DNA of 64,000 nt from Chrysogorgia sp. JL179-B06 (GCA_035772405.1 JAYKKM010000472.1:1009501-1073500); one strand, 5' to 3'; positions 39,905-50,800 are shown, numbered from the stretch's first letter. Notes: a model not told the origin generated them from the sequence alone. Made by a program: numbers and translations.

Positions 39905-42250
39905 TATCCTTATCCTCATCCCTATCATCATCCTTTTAGCCTGTTATTTTAGTGTTGCTGTTATTCTTATTATCCTCGTCTTTATCCTCATCCATATCCG
40001 TATCCTCATCCGTATCCTCATTCTTATCCTCATCTGTATCCTCATCTGTATCCTCATTCTTATCGGTATCCCATTATTATCCTCATCCGTATCCATATCC
40101 TCATCCATATCCTCATTCTTATCCTCATCCATATCCTCACTCTTATCTGTATCCTCATCTGTATCATAGTATCCTCATTCTTATCCTTGTGTTCATGCAT
40201 ATCCTCATTCTTATCCTAATATCCTCATCTGTATCCTCATTCTTATCCTCATCTGTATCCTCATTCTTATCCTCATCCGTATTCTTATTCTTACCATATC
40301 CATATACAGGTATCCTCATTCTTATCCATATCCTCATCTGTATCCTCATTCTTTCCTCATCCGTATCATCATTCTTATCCTCATCGGTATCCTCATTCTT
40401 ATCCTTATCCTCATTCTTATCGTCCATATCCTCATTCTTATCCTCATCCGTATCCTCGTTCTTATCCTCATCTGTATTCTTATCCATATCCTCATCCGTA
40501 TTCTTATCCTCATTCGTATTCTTATCCTCATCTGTATCCTCATTCTTATCCTCATCCGTATCCTCATTTTTATCCTCATTCATATCCTCATTCATATCCT
40601 CACTCTTATCCTCATCTGTATCCTCGTGCTCATCCATATCCTCACCTTATCCATATCCATATCCATATCCTCATTCTTATCCTAATATCCTCATTCTTAT
40701 TCTTACCTTATCCATATCCATATACAGGTATCCTCATTCTTATCTGTATCCTCATGTGTATCCTCATTCTTATCCTCATCCGTATCCTCATTCTTATCCT
40801 CATCCGTATCCTCATTCTTATCCTCATCCGTATCCTCATCCGTATTCTTATCCGTATCGTCATTCTTATCCTCATTCTTATCCTCATCCGTATCCTCATT
40901 CTTATCTATATCCTTATCCTCATTCTTATCCTCATTCGTATCATCATTCTTATCCTCATCTGTATCTCATTCTTATCCTCATTCTTATCCGTATTCTTAT
41001 CCTCATCCATATCCTCATTCTTATCCATATCCTCATCCGTATCCTCATTCTTATACTCATCTGTATCCTCATTCTCATCCATATCCTCATTCTTATCCAT
41101 ATCCTCATTCTTATCGTTATCCTCATCCGTATATATCCTCATTTTTATCCTCATCCGTATCCTCATCCGTATCCTCATCCGTATCCTTATTTATATCCTC
41201 ATTTTTATCCTCATTTGTATCCTCATTCTTATCCTCACCCGTATCCTCATCCGTATCCTCATCTGTGTCCTCATTCTTATCCTCATTGTTATCCTCATTC
41301 TTATCCATATCCTCATTCTTATCCATATCCGTATCCTCATTCTTATCCTCATCCATATCCTCATTCTTATCCTCATCCGTTTCCTCATTCTTATCCTCAT
41401 TCTTATCCTCATCTGTATCCTCATTCTTATCCTCATCCGTTTCCTCTCTTATCCTCATCTGTATCCTCATCCGTATCCTCATCCGTATCCTCATTTTTAT
41501 CCTCATCCGTTTCCTCATTCTTATCCCCTCTGTATCCTCATTCGTATCCTCATTCTTATCCTCATCCGTATCCTCATTCTTATCCTCATCCGTATCCTCA
41601 TTCTTATCCTCATCCGTATCCTAATTCTTATCCTCTTTTGTATCCTCATCCTCATTCTTATTCTTATCCTCATCTGTATCCTCATTCTTATCCTCATCCG
41701 TATCCTCATTCTTATCCTCATCCGTATCCTCATTGTTATCCTCATCCGTATCCTCATTCTTATCCTCATCCGTATCCTAATTCTTATTATTATCCTCATT
41801 CTTATCCATATCCTCATCCGTATCCATATCCTCATTGTTATCCTCATCCGTATCCTCATTCTTATCCTCATCTGTATCCTCATTCTTATCCTCATCCGTA
41901 TCCTCATTCTTATCCTCATCTGTATCCTCATTCTTATCCTCATTCTTATCCTCATCCATATCCTCATTCTTATCCTCATTTTTATCCTGATCTGTTTCCT
42001 CATTCTTATCCCCTCCGTATCCTCATTCTTATCCTCATCCGTATCCTCATTCTTATCCTCATTCTTATCCTCATTCTTATCCGTATCCTAATTCTTATCC
42101 TCATCCGTAACCTCATTCTTATCACATCTGTATCCTCATTCTTATCCTCATCCGTACCCTTATCCGCATCCATATCCTCATTCTTATTATTATCCTCATC
42201 TGTATCCTCATTCTTATCCTCATTCTCATCCTTGTCCTCATCTTTATCCT
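39905..42250. repeat. 2.35-kb minisatellite of 6/12-bp TATCCTCATNNN units
   Basis: About 195 imperfect copies of a 12-bp unit (mostly TATCCTCATTCT and TATCCTCATCCG). Because the unit is a multiple of 3, all frames stay open for long stretches: plus-strand frames read as Ser/Tyr-Pro-His or Ile-Leu repeats and minus-strand frames as Asp-Glu/Arg-Met-Ile repeats. These long frames are not genes. Confidence 0.95.
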
Positions 42251-42386
42251 GCAATTTTTATTATGCTGCAATGACGAGGGAAGTTAAATTTGGGCGAGGT
42301 TTTTTATTAGAACAATTGCAATCGAGGTGCCAGGTGGAAATCGTAATCTGGTAATAAAAATAATTGCCCAGCAGTTTTGATTAGGT

Positions 42387-42660
42387 ATGAATGAGCTTTA
42401 TCTATCTATCTCTATCTCCCAATACAGCAAACCCCTCTATGTAAGGATTATGCGTCAATCAATTTGTACTGTTAACATCCCCCCCCGGGCATACCCCCGG
42501 GCATTTGAACTTTTCGATATTTTGTGGTCAAATTCCCCACCCCCAGGCCAAAAAACTGTTCAAATGCCCCCACATATAATGCAAATTGTTGGTCAAATGC
42601 CCAACCCCCGGGTCATTCTGTGCTGTAAGTTTGAGTTTGGAATTGTGTGAAAAATAAACG
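42387..42660. other. No gene; GGGCATTTGAAC inverted motif
   Basis: CCCCCGGGCATTTGAAC (42492-42510) is mirrored by GTTCAAATGCCCCC (42557-42571), with more CCCCGGG motifs around. Small fold-back; the open frame across it is not convincing. Confidence 0.4.
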
Positions 42661-42807
42661 CACTGAATTTTGAAGCAATTTCCTCATTTTAATATAATAA
42701 AGTGTGTATTAACATACTACACTTGATGCTATATTAAAGAAAATGTTATTAAAAAGTTCCCTAAAAGCAAACGTATAGGGTGCAGTGTCATATTAGATAA
42801 ACTTTAA

Positions 42808-43126
42808 AGGTGCTGTCCAGTCCGTTCTGCGCATGTGTGATATTTCAAACGTTGGGGACCCCACATGTCAACAAACTTTAACGGAATAGATTTGCGACAG
42901 TTCGAAAGCGAGTATTCGTCAAAGGTGGCGAAGGCACGAGTGGTAGTTTGATATATTAACAACATTTAAGAACCAAACAGCTTCTTATAACACGCTTTTT
43001 AGGCGGAAAAGCTCAAGCGTGTGAAAAAAATCCGCAATACTTCATGTTCAATGTTTATATAACGCAATGTAAACAAACGATGTAAACAGAAACGTGGACA
43101 TGCGCAGAACGGACTGGACGGCACCT
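42808..43126. mobile_element. 319-bp MITE with TTAA duplication
   Basis: Inverted ends AGGTGCTGTCCAGTCC / GGACTGGACGGCACCT (about 30 bp, one mismatch region), flanked by TTAA at 42804-42807 and 43127-43130. TTAA duplications are made by Kolobok and piggyBac families; a Kolobok-like pseudogene lies 4 kb away. No coding. Confidence 0.88.
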
Positions 43127-43338
43127 TTAAATATTAAATTAATATAAACAACAGTTTTCCATGGTACTTTGTTGGCCTAATAAACGATGAATGTAAATTG
43201 TTTCATGCTGCAACTCTCGACATTTTAAATCACCTTGTATAGAAAACACCACTATATATGAAACATTTTATTCAAGATAAACTGAACAGCTAAAAATAAC
43301 AATGTCGCTATGGCAACATGAATCAATGACTGGTTGAA

Positions 43339-45098
43339 TCAAGCATAGCTGTTTCTTTCTTCCTTCGGCGGGTTTCTTTGGCCTTCAGGACTGCTTTCTC
43401 TCTTGTGGCTTTCTTCTTCTGAAGATGCTGCATCCACATCGTCTGTGGTCAGGCAGCACTTCTTTGCTAAGGCATCAACAGTGTAGTTTCCTTTATTGAA
43501 AGCCTCTTCAATGATGGTATTAGGAGGGAAGGACCTTATGGCCTTTCCACTTTTATGTAGCTCTAACAGCTTGTCAACCTGTGTCACATAGTGACCACTG
43601 CAACATCCATCACAGCTTGTACACGGACTTCCCCATGGCCTTGTATTGTCGATTACTGGGTATGGGAAGAACTTGAAAGAAGGTCCGCCCGGGTACCATG
43701 AAGGAGTGAAATCATCGTGTGTGTATTGCTGCCCTTCGCAGGTCTGGCAAATGTAAGATTCTATTTTGTCACCTTCCTCTTCTGTGATGCCGATGCAGTG
43801 TCCGTGGAACCATTCTCCGCATTGATCACAACATATCATGAAGTTAGCCTCCGGCTGCCTGCATATACAAAACACCTGCTGAGTCATACCGCTGTCGGAT
43901 GGTTGATTGACATCGGCTCCTTTTTCACCATGTGCCGCACATAATGGTGCGGACATTTTCGTTTCCCACAACATCTCAGCAAATACACATAGTTGATTGG
44001 AAGGGTGTTATCTATGTGGTTCTGTCTTATTTGCCAAACCTTTGTGAAGTACTTGTATTCTTCAGGGTCAGTCTTCTTTAGCTCAACTCTATCCCGTGCA
44101 CTTCCCTTCAGGAACACCAATAACCGATTCCTTCTTTCTAGCAAGTTATGGCTTCCAACACCTTTATGCAAACTAATACTTGTCCCCATACATGGAGTTC
44201 CATCTACACGTGCAATATACTGCTGCAAAGCTGCTTCCATGTTCTCACGATGTCTAGAGTCATCAAATTGGCCATCGGCATCGTAAGGTTCACCACATAA
44301 AGTTGAGGGAATAAAGAGATTTGAATGCCCTCTGCTCAAGCAACCATTTTGGAGTTCTACACGGTTCAGAAAACTATCCCCACTTGACCTTGTAGTCACC
44401 AGGGTGACCTTTGTTGGACGCTTCATGTGTCTCTCTACCCAAAGAAACTGCACTTCTACATGGCTTGGTCCTTCGTCAGATGCTCCATCTACACGAATAC
44501 ACTCGATATCCTTGGCTTCTCCCGTTTCCTTATAAAATAGTGGATGGTACGCTTCCATGGAATGAAGCATAGCCAGGTCAGCAGCATGCTGGCATGGATT
44601 CTTCTGGTGCACACCTGCTGCTTTGACAACGCCGACACAAACTTCACTAGAAACTGTGGTCTGTGAAAAGTTATAACTCGTTGTTTGAAGCTGTGTTTGA
44701 TGTTTGTTTAGGAAATCTGTGTGTGTTGTAAGGGTTGGGCCATCGACGTTGAGTGAGGGTGTACTCTTGTGGGTGAAGGTAGAGTCTAAGCGGAAACCTG
44801 CCTGGTCGTCACGGTTTAGGAGAAGGATGTGCGATCCATCAATCTGCAGTTTTTCTAGACACTTGTAGAGGGAGTGGCTCCATTTGGTGTCAGCATTGAA
44901 CTTTAAGCTGAATCCTTTTCTTGGCCTCTGGTACCTGATGTTTGCGACTCCTTTGTAGCGTTTGCTGGACTTTCTTCGCTTATTGCGGTGGACGCATAGC
45001 TGGATAACGGTCCCATAGCTAAACTTCTCACGATAGTGTGCACTAAGTTTCTCCTGTAGCTTCCTAAATGTCTTCTTCTCTCTTTTGGTCTCTCCGGT
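43339..45098 (-). pseudogene. PHD-finger transposon-type protein, interrupted by Polinton P2 and a frameshift
   Basis: The minus strand from 45098 reads through a basic N-terminal part (SYGTVIQLCVHRNKRRKSS), then ILLLNRDDQAGFRLDSTF and IRVDGASDEGPSHVEVQFLW. The acidic residues could be part of a DDE/RNase H-like core. ELQNGCLSRGHSNLFIPSTL and VYLLRCCGKRKCP follow. The frame breaks at 43884-43974 (overlap of two frames). The second frame has a PHD finger (CICRQPEANFMICCDQCGEW, FHGHC, YICQTC), WYPGGPSFKFFPYPV and an acidic tail to 43339. I recall this as a multi-copy uncharacterised family of marine invertebrates. The 5' end is cut by P2 at 45099; upstream exons are missing here. Confidence 0.6.
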
Positions 45099-45316
45099 AG
45101 TAGTATAGAAAGTGGGGCTACCGGCGCATTTTTCCATTTTTTCATGTCTCAACTTTTTTCTCTGGATAACGAAGCACTTTTTTCGTTTTTAGATTCCACA
45201 TATATCTCTCGAGCAAATATGTTGAATCCCAAAACGGAAAAAGTGCTTAGCTCTCCAGAGAAGTTGAGACATTCAAATGGAAAAAGTTCGCCGTTAGCCC
45301 CACTTTCGAGACTACT
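45099..45316. repeat. P2 terminal palindrome
   Basis: Left arm from AGTAGTATAGAAAGTGGGGC (45099) and right arm ending GCCCCACTTTCGAGACTACT (45316) are complementary over about 80 bp each, around a loop of about 55 bp. The same AGTAGT...ACTACT boxed palindrome is seen in shorter form in the P1 ends. A hairpin of this size would form readily in single strands. Confidence 0.85.
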
Positions 45317-48300
45317 AATAGACGGTGTGTCGCATGGTTTGGAGTCTGTGAGACGTGTGTCAGCTAGTAGGATACAGAGTGAGGTGTCTAGTCATGGGGC
45401 TGCTGTGGGTGAGGATGTCGCTCGTAACAAGACTATGTCAAGTGATGTTACACGTGATACTGATATGAACTTTATTTCAGGTCGTGAGTCGAGTGGGGCT
45501 CGTGGTTCGAAAGGGTCTAAGGACTTGGCTATATTAAATAATAAAACGACTCTTATGAAAAAGTCTGAGCGTAAACGTGATCCTATTGTGGATGGTAATG
45601 TTGCTCGTAGTGGTACACTATCGAGCGGTGGTGCACGTGGTCCTGCTATAGGTTCTGGTGACTTAGTTATGCCTAATATTAAGATGAGTTTTCTAGAGAG
45701 GATGTCTGGCTATCTAGCTGACGCTAAAGCATTGGGGTATAAGTGGATGGACCTTATTAGAAAGGTATCTAGAGAGAACGTCATTAATAGAGTCACCAGA
45801 GTTAGGGAGGTCAGAAAGGCTAGACGCGATCTTAGACAATATGTTAAGAGGTCACGATTAAGTCAGGAGGTCTCAGACAAAGAGTATGAGAGAATCACTA
45901 ACCTTATTGCTAAGACACGTCCTACTGTAGTACAAAGTAGAGTTGCTCTCAAAGGGTACACTAAGTCGTATAGTGTTGAGGTGATCGACAATAATGATCC
46001 ACTAAAACAACTAGTCAAGACTAGAGGAGTAGTGGACTCAACTTTACAGGAAGAGTTAGAGAGACTGAAAGGTTTAAAGTTTTCCGAGACATTGAAAGTG
46101 ACTCTAGAGAAACAAATTGGTGATGGTAAGTCTTTGTTTAAGATAGCCTTCTTCAATAGTATGGTCAGAGCAGTGACTAATAGTGTTGATATTAGTGGGA
46201 CTACGAAGCAAGCTAGTGAGGAGATAGTGAATCATATAGCTGTGTGGTTGTCAGAAGGGTCTGGGTGGGTTGTAGATAGTATTAATGACCACTATATTAA
46301 TGTGGTAGTGTATAAGCCTCTTAAAGGATCGAGTTATGTTGAGCTACCGGAAGAGTTGAGGAACGCGTCGAAAGGTTTGATTAATATAAAGAACAACGAT
46401 GACAAGTGTTTTATGTGGTGCCATGTGTTGCACAAGTGTCCTGTAGTAAAGGATCCACAGAGAGTGTCGAAGCACAAGAAGAACGTAGGTTCTGTCAATT
46501 ATGAAGGAGTGAGATTTCCAGTGGATACGAAACAGTACAAAAAGATTGAGAGGCAGAATGGTATTAGCATCAGCGTGTTTGGGTATGAGGACAAGCAGCC
46601 ATTCCCTATCTACGTTTCTGAGGAGAAGTGTGAGGATCATATGGACCTGCTGCTAATAACGAATGGTGTTAAACGACACTACGTGTACATCAAAGACTTT
46701 GGTAGGTTTATGTGTGGTCAGTCTAATCACAAGTGTCGTAAGAATTTCTGTAGGTACTGTCTTCATTGTTTTACTACCAATGAGATTCTAGAGAATCATA
46801 GGGAGGTTTGTATGGTGGTAAATGGTAAGCAAGCGATCAAGATGCCAGCTGAAGAAGACAGTACTCTTGAGTACGTAAATTATCACAAACAATTAGAGGT
46901 ACCATTCATAATATACGCAGACTTCGAGGCTATCACAGAGAAGGTCGACAACGTGACACCACTCACAGGATCGTACACTAGCGAGTACCAAAGACACACA
47001 GACTGTGGGTATGGATACAAAGTAGTGTGCTGTTATGACGATAAATATAGTAAACCAGTAGATGTTTCTAGGTAAGAACGCAGTTAGGAAGTTCATGAAA
47101 AAGATGCTAGAGGAGGTTAAATACTGCAAGAAAGTCAGAAAGGAGCATTTTAATAAGGACATGGTGATGACCATAGCTGACAAGGTTAACTTCAAGGAAG
47201 CGACTAAATGTCATATTTGTGATAGAGAATACAAAAGGGGACAAGTGAGAGTTAGAGATCATTGTCATGTCACTGGTAAGTATAGAGGTTCGGCACATCA
47301 GTTATGTAATAGGAACTATAGACTGACTGATAAGATACCTGTCATATTCCATAATCTAAGAGGGTACGATAGTCACTTCATAATGCAAGAGATAGGCAAG
47401 ATAGGTCAGAAAATCAACGTCATACCAAATAATATGGAGAAATATATGGCATTCATGTTAGGTAAACATCTAGTGTTTCTAGATAGTTTCCAATTCATGA
47501 GCTCTAGTCTAGCCAACCTGGTGAACAACCTACCAAAGGAATGTCTCAAGTATACGTCTGAACTATTTCAAGGCGAGGAGCTAGAGTTGGTGTCGCGAAA
47601 AGGTGTGTACCCATATGACTATATGGATAGTTTCGATAAGTTTAACGAACTTGAGTTGCCATCAAAGGAGAGTTTCTACAGCATCCTAAACGACGAGCAT
47701 GTGTCAGACACAGACTACGAGCACGCTCAAGAAGTGTGGGAGACAATGGGTGTGGAGAATATGGGTGAGTACCACGACCTATACCTAAAGTCTGACGTGT
47801 TACTACTGGCTGACGTGTTCGAGAACTTTAGAAGAACGTGTAAACAGTACTACCAGTTAGATCCTTGTCATTACTTCACATCACCTGGACTATCGTGGGA
47901 CGCCGCTCTAAAGATGACAGGAGTGGAACTAAAGTTAATGACTAACATTGATATGTTTCAGTTCATCGAGAAAGGAATGCGGGGTGGTGTCTCCTGCATA
48001 ACACATAGACATGGAGAAGCTAATAACAAATACATGAAGGGGTATGATAATAGTAAACCATCGAAACACATCGTATACCTAGATGCGAATAACCTTTACG
48101 GTTGGGCTATGTGTCAGTATCTACCAACTGGTGGATTTGAGTGGGTCGAGGGTTTTGACATCAACAATTTAGACAAATATAACAACGAATCAGACAAGGG
48201 GTTGATACTTGAGGTTGATTTAGAGTATCCAGAGGAGTTGCACAATCTTCACAACGACTATCCTTTAGCCCCTGAGAGGATGAAAGTAAGTAGTGATATG

Positions 48301-49341
48301 TTGTCAAACTATTGTAAGACAATCCAAAACAAGTTCAAGATATCTGTTGGAGAGGTTGCGAAACTTATACCTAACCTAAGCGATAAGAGTAAGTACGTCG
48401 TTCATTATAGAAACCTACAATTATACAAGAGTTTGGGAATGAAGGTTAAGAAGGTACATAGAGCACTTCAATTCGATCAGTCACCATGGCTCAAGCAATA
48501 TATTGACTTTAATACGGACAAGAGAACCCAAGCAAAGAATGACTTTGAGAAAGACTTTTTCAAGCTCATGAATAATAGTGTATTCGGAAAGACTATGGAG
48601 AATCTACGAAAGCGTGTGAACGTGGAGTTAGTAACAGACAAGGAAAAACTGAAGAAACTAACGTCAAAACCAACCTTTGTGAGCAGTAAGATATTTGACA
48701 ATAACTTGGTAGCAGTTCACAAGATCAAAGAGATACTAACTCTAAATAGACCAGCATACGTAGGTATGTGTATTCTAGACCTATCAAAGACATTGATGTA
48801 CGACTTCCACTACAATAACATCAAAAAGGAGTATGACAACAAAGCTAAATTACTATTCACAGACACAGATAGTCTAATGTACGAGATTGAGACGGAGGAT
48901 GTGTACAAAGACATGTACGCTAACAAAGAAGTGTTTGACTTTAGTGGATATGATAAGTCATCTCCTTACTTCGACCCAACTAACAAGAAGGTTATTGGTA
49001 AAATGAAGGATGAGACATTAGGAGTTCCCATCGTTGAGTTCGTTGGTTTAAGGTCGAAAATGTATAGCTACATAAAAGAGGATGGAAAAGGTGGGAAGAC
49101 TGCTAAAGGTATCAAGAAGAGTACCATTAGAAATAATATAAGACACGACAACTATAAAAGTGTCCTGACAAATGGTGAGCAAATGTCTCACATAATTAAA
49201 ACTATTCGCAGCAAGAGCCAGCAACTAGGAAGCTATGAGATAAATAAGATATCCTTAAGTTGCTTTGACGACAAGCGACATATACTACCAGACGGTGTAT
49301 CTAGCTATGCGTATGGACATTACAAAATAGTCCAGAACTAG
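45144..49341 (+). CDS. polB: Protein-primed DNA polymerase B of P2 (single frameshift near 47060)
   Basis: The frame opens at 45144 inside the terminal palindrome, but homology with P1 begins at ATG 45684 (MSFLERMSGYLA); the 180-codon extension is Ser/Arg/Gly-rich with degenerate internal repeats. The first frame ends at 47075 and the second starts before 47062, two bases short relative to P1. Domains: zinc-finger region CRKNFCRYCLHCF...HREVC; Exo I YADFEAITE; endonuclease VII-like finger CHICDREY...RDHCHVTGKYRG; Exo II FHNLRGYDSHF; Exo III YHDLYLKSDVLLLADV; motif A YLDANNLYGWAM; motif B LMNNSVFGKTMENL; motif [12 protein letters not shown]. All catalytic aspartates are present. It replicates the element by protein priming. 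The stop overlaps the stop of the opposite zinc-finger gene. Confidence 0.92.
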
Positions 49342-49517
49342 CTGTTTAAATTCCTAAAATGTTTTTTAGTCTTGATGTGTTTATATTTAGAGGTCACGTG
49401 GTATGACTGGTCGCATGTCTCACACACCCACTTATGAGTTCTCATCCATTCTTTAGTTTGAGCTCTGGCTGCTATTAAAGCTTCTTCTTTGGTTTTGTAA
49501 ATTTTTGGTCTTGCCAT
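49338..49517 (-). CDS. Small C2H2 zinc-finger protein of P2 (59 aa)
   Basis: MARPKIYKTKEEA... followed by HKWVCETCDQSYHV and HIKTKKH: one C-x2-C...H-x5-H finger after a basic N-terminus. Its stop (CTA on the plus strand, 49338-49340) overlaps the polymerase stop (49339-49341), so the two genes converge on CTAG. Its ATG (49517-49515) overlaps the stop of the upstream VLTF3-like gene in TAATG, suggesting translational coupling. Intact here, frameshifted in P1 (16884-17064). Probably nucleic-acid binding. Confidence 0.75.
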   Translation of the reverse strand: MARPKIYKTKEEALIAARAQTKEWMRTHKWVCETCDQSYHVTSKYKHIKTKKHFRNLNS

Positions 49518-50143
49518 TATACATTACTATATATTTTATTTACCCACTCGTTGTAGTATGGATCTCCTCTCCCATCCCAACCTAGATCCTTGTATACTAC
49601 ACTATACAGGTTATACTCGAATCGCACCTTGACCTTACCAGGTTTGAGGTCGTTAAGACTACCTCTAAACTCTATACCTCTTCTAGAGCATATTCTTATG
49701 ACATAGAAAATATATTTCGATATATTCTTGACAATCAACTTGTTTCTTTTAAGAGACCATATTATCTCTATAAAATCACTGACAACTGTTGGTATGTCAC
49801 TCTCGTTAACTAGTCCAGTCAACATTCTCTCTAACCACTTACTATAACTATGAGCCGATTTCTTGTACATCCAAATGTTAGGTACAAAGTTTCTCACGCG
49901 TCCGTAGGTAGTCTCTCCACACTTGTTACAACTAAATACACCATCTTCGATTTGGGTTCTGTGGTTATTACACTCGTAACAGTATGTGGTGTCGTGCCAC
50001 TTTTTTGGTGTTGCGTCCTTACTTCCATTCTTGATCTCGTCCAATGTGTACCCTAATGTAGTACCACTCCACTTTTTTGATGTCTCAATCTCATCCAATG
50101 TATACCCAGCATAGAACATTCTCATTGTACGTTCGTCAACCAT
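49517..50143 (-). CDS. VLTF3-like putative late transcription factor (208 aa)
   Basis: Residues 8-40 contain a duplicated GYTLDEI segment. A zinc ribbon follows (YCYECNNHRTQIEDGVFSCNKCGE, near 53-76), then YKKSAHSYSKWLERM, the IPTVVSDFIEIIWSLKRNK block and a conserved basic helix YVIRICSRRGIEFRG. In VLTF3/A2-type factors of large DNA viruses a zinc ribbon is followed by a Y.R..HF..WL helix and an IP.EV...I..ELKK segment. The match in order and spacing is good but judged by eye. It would drive late (structural) gene transcription. Intact, unlike the P1 copy (17083-17881). Confidence 0.62.
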   Translation of the reverse strand: MVDERTMRMFYAGYTLDEIETSKKWSGTTLGYTLDEIKNGSKDATPKKWHDTTYCYECNNHRTQIEDGVFSCNKCGETTYGRVRNFVPNIWMYKKSAHSYSKWLERMLTGLVNESDIPTVVSDFIEIIWSLKRNKLIVKNISKYIFYVIRICSRRGIEFRGSLNDLKPGKVKVRFEYNLYSVVYKDLGWDGRGDPYYNEWVNKIYSNV

Positions 50144-50173
50144 CTAAGTTAGTATACTATATATATCTTTAGA

Positions 50174-50365
50174 CTATAGTGTGGTAACTTCGTGGTTGTC
50201 GGTTAGTATCTCCCACTCACACTTTATTGTTGTGACCTGTTTTAGAGCGTCTGATAGTAGTTGTTCCAACTCTTCTATCTGACGAGTTTGGTAAGAGAGT
50301 GTCTCTGTCAAGTTACGCTTTTTATCAAATTCCATAGCCATCTCCTTCAAAGTTTTAGTGCTCAT
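50174..50365 (-). CDS. Short coiled-coil protein of P2 (63 aa)
   Basis: MSTKTLKEMAMEFDKKRN followed by a heptad-rich helix (RQIEELEQLLSDALKQVTTI). N-terminus matches P1 18253 onward. It lacks the DGKTFS...YY tail present in the P1 copy, so it is shortened at the C-terminus or the tail has been lost. It lies 2 bp downstream of the 138-aa paralogue. Function unknown. Confidence 0.6.
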   Translation of the reverse strand: MSTKTLKEMAMEFDKKRNLTETLSYQTRQIEELEQLLSDALKQVTTIKCEWEILTDNHEVTTL

Positions 50366-50367
50366 TT

Positions 50368-50784
50368 CTATAACACTCTATATATTAAGTAACCTAAAGG
50401 TAGTCCAACAACTCCAACGAATACCGTTTGGTATTCTTTCATCTCATCTGAGGGTTTGTAATAGTCTGACAACTCAGGCTCTTTACTAAATGTCTTCCCA
50501 TCATACTGTATCGTCAGTACTTGTCTTAGTTGGTCCAGAGCGTGGTTCGTGTCGTTTATGTCTGCGTTAGCATCTGACAATTGTTGTCTTAATTCCTGGA
50601 CTTTGTCTCTCTGACGAATCTCGTTCTCGTAGAACTTTTCTTTCGCTCTTGCAAGACTTTCCAATGCTTTGTTGTGTCTCTTTATCTCTGTCTCGTAGCC
50701 GGTGTGGTTTAGCTTGCTGAATATAAATCCAGCTCCTGCGAATGCTATAGCGTTGAATAAAGCACCTGCTATCACACTAGCCAT
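50368..50784 (-). CDS. Polinton membrane/coiled-coil protein of P2 (138 aa)
   Basis: Same architecture and length as P1 18279-18695: hydrophobic N-terminus (VIAGALFNAIAFAGAGFIFS), coiled coil, YDGKTFSKEPELSDYYKPSDE, and hydrophobic C-terminus (VGVVGLPLGYLIYRVL). Very high identity to P1 by eye with mainly conservative changes, a sign that it was maintained by selection before integration. Role likely structural. Confidence 0.75.
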   Translation of the reverse strand: MASVIAGALFNAIAFAGAGFIFSKLNHTGYETEIKRHNKALESLARAKEKFYENEIRQRDKVQELRQQLSDANADINDTNHALDQLRQVLTIQYDGKTFSKEPELSDYYKPSDEMKEYQTVFVGVVGLPLGYLIYRVL

Positions 50785-50800
50785 TATGTATTACGTTAGA

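Noticed and set aside
39905..42250. Possible CRISPR-like array
   Set aside because: There are no unique spacers; it is a continuous minisatellite in a eukaryotic genome.
39952..42354. 800-codon open frame and many other long frames on both strands
   Set aside because: All are products of the 12-bp minisatellite, whose unit is a multiple of three. The translations are simple Ser-Tyr-Pro-His, Ile-Leu, Asp-Glu or Arg-Met-Ile repeats.
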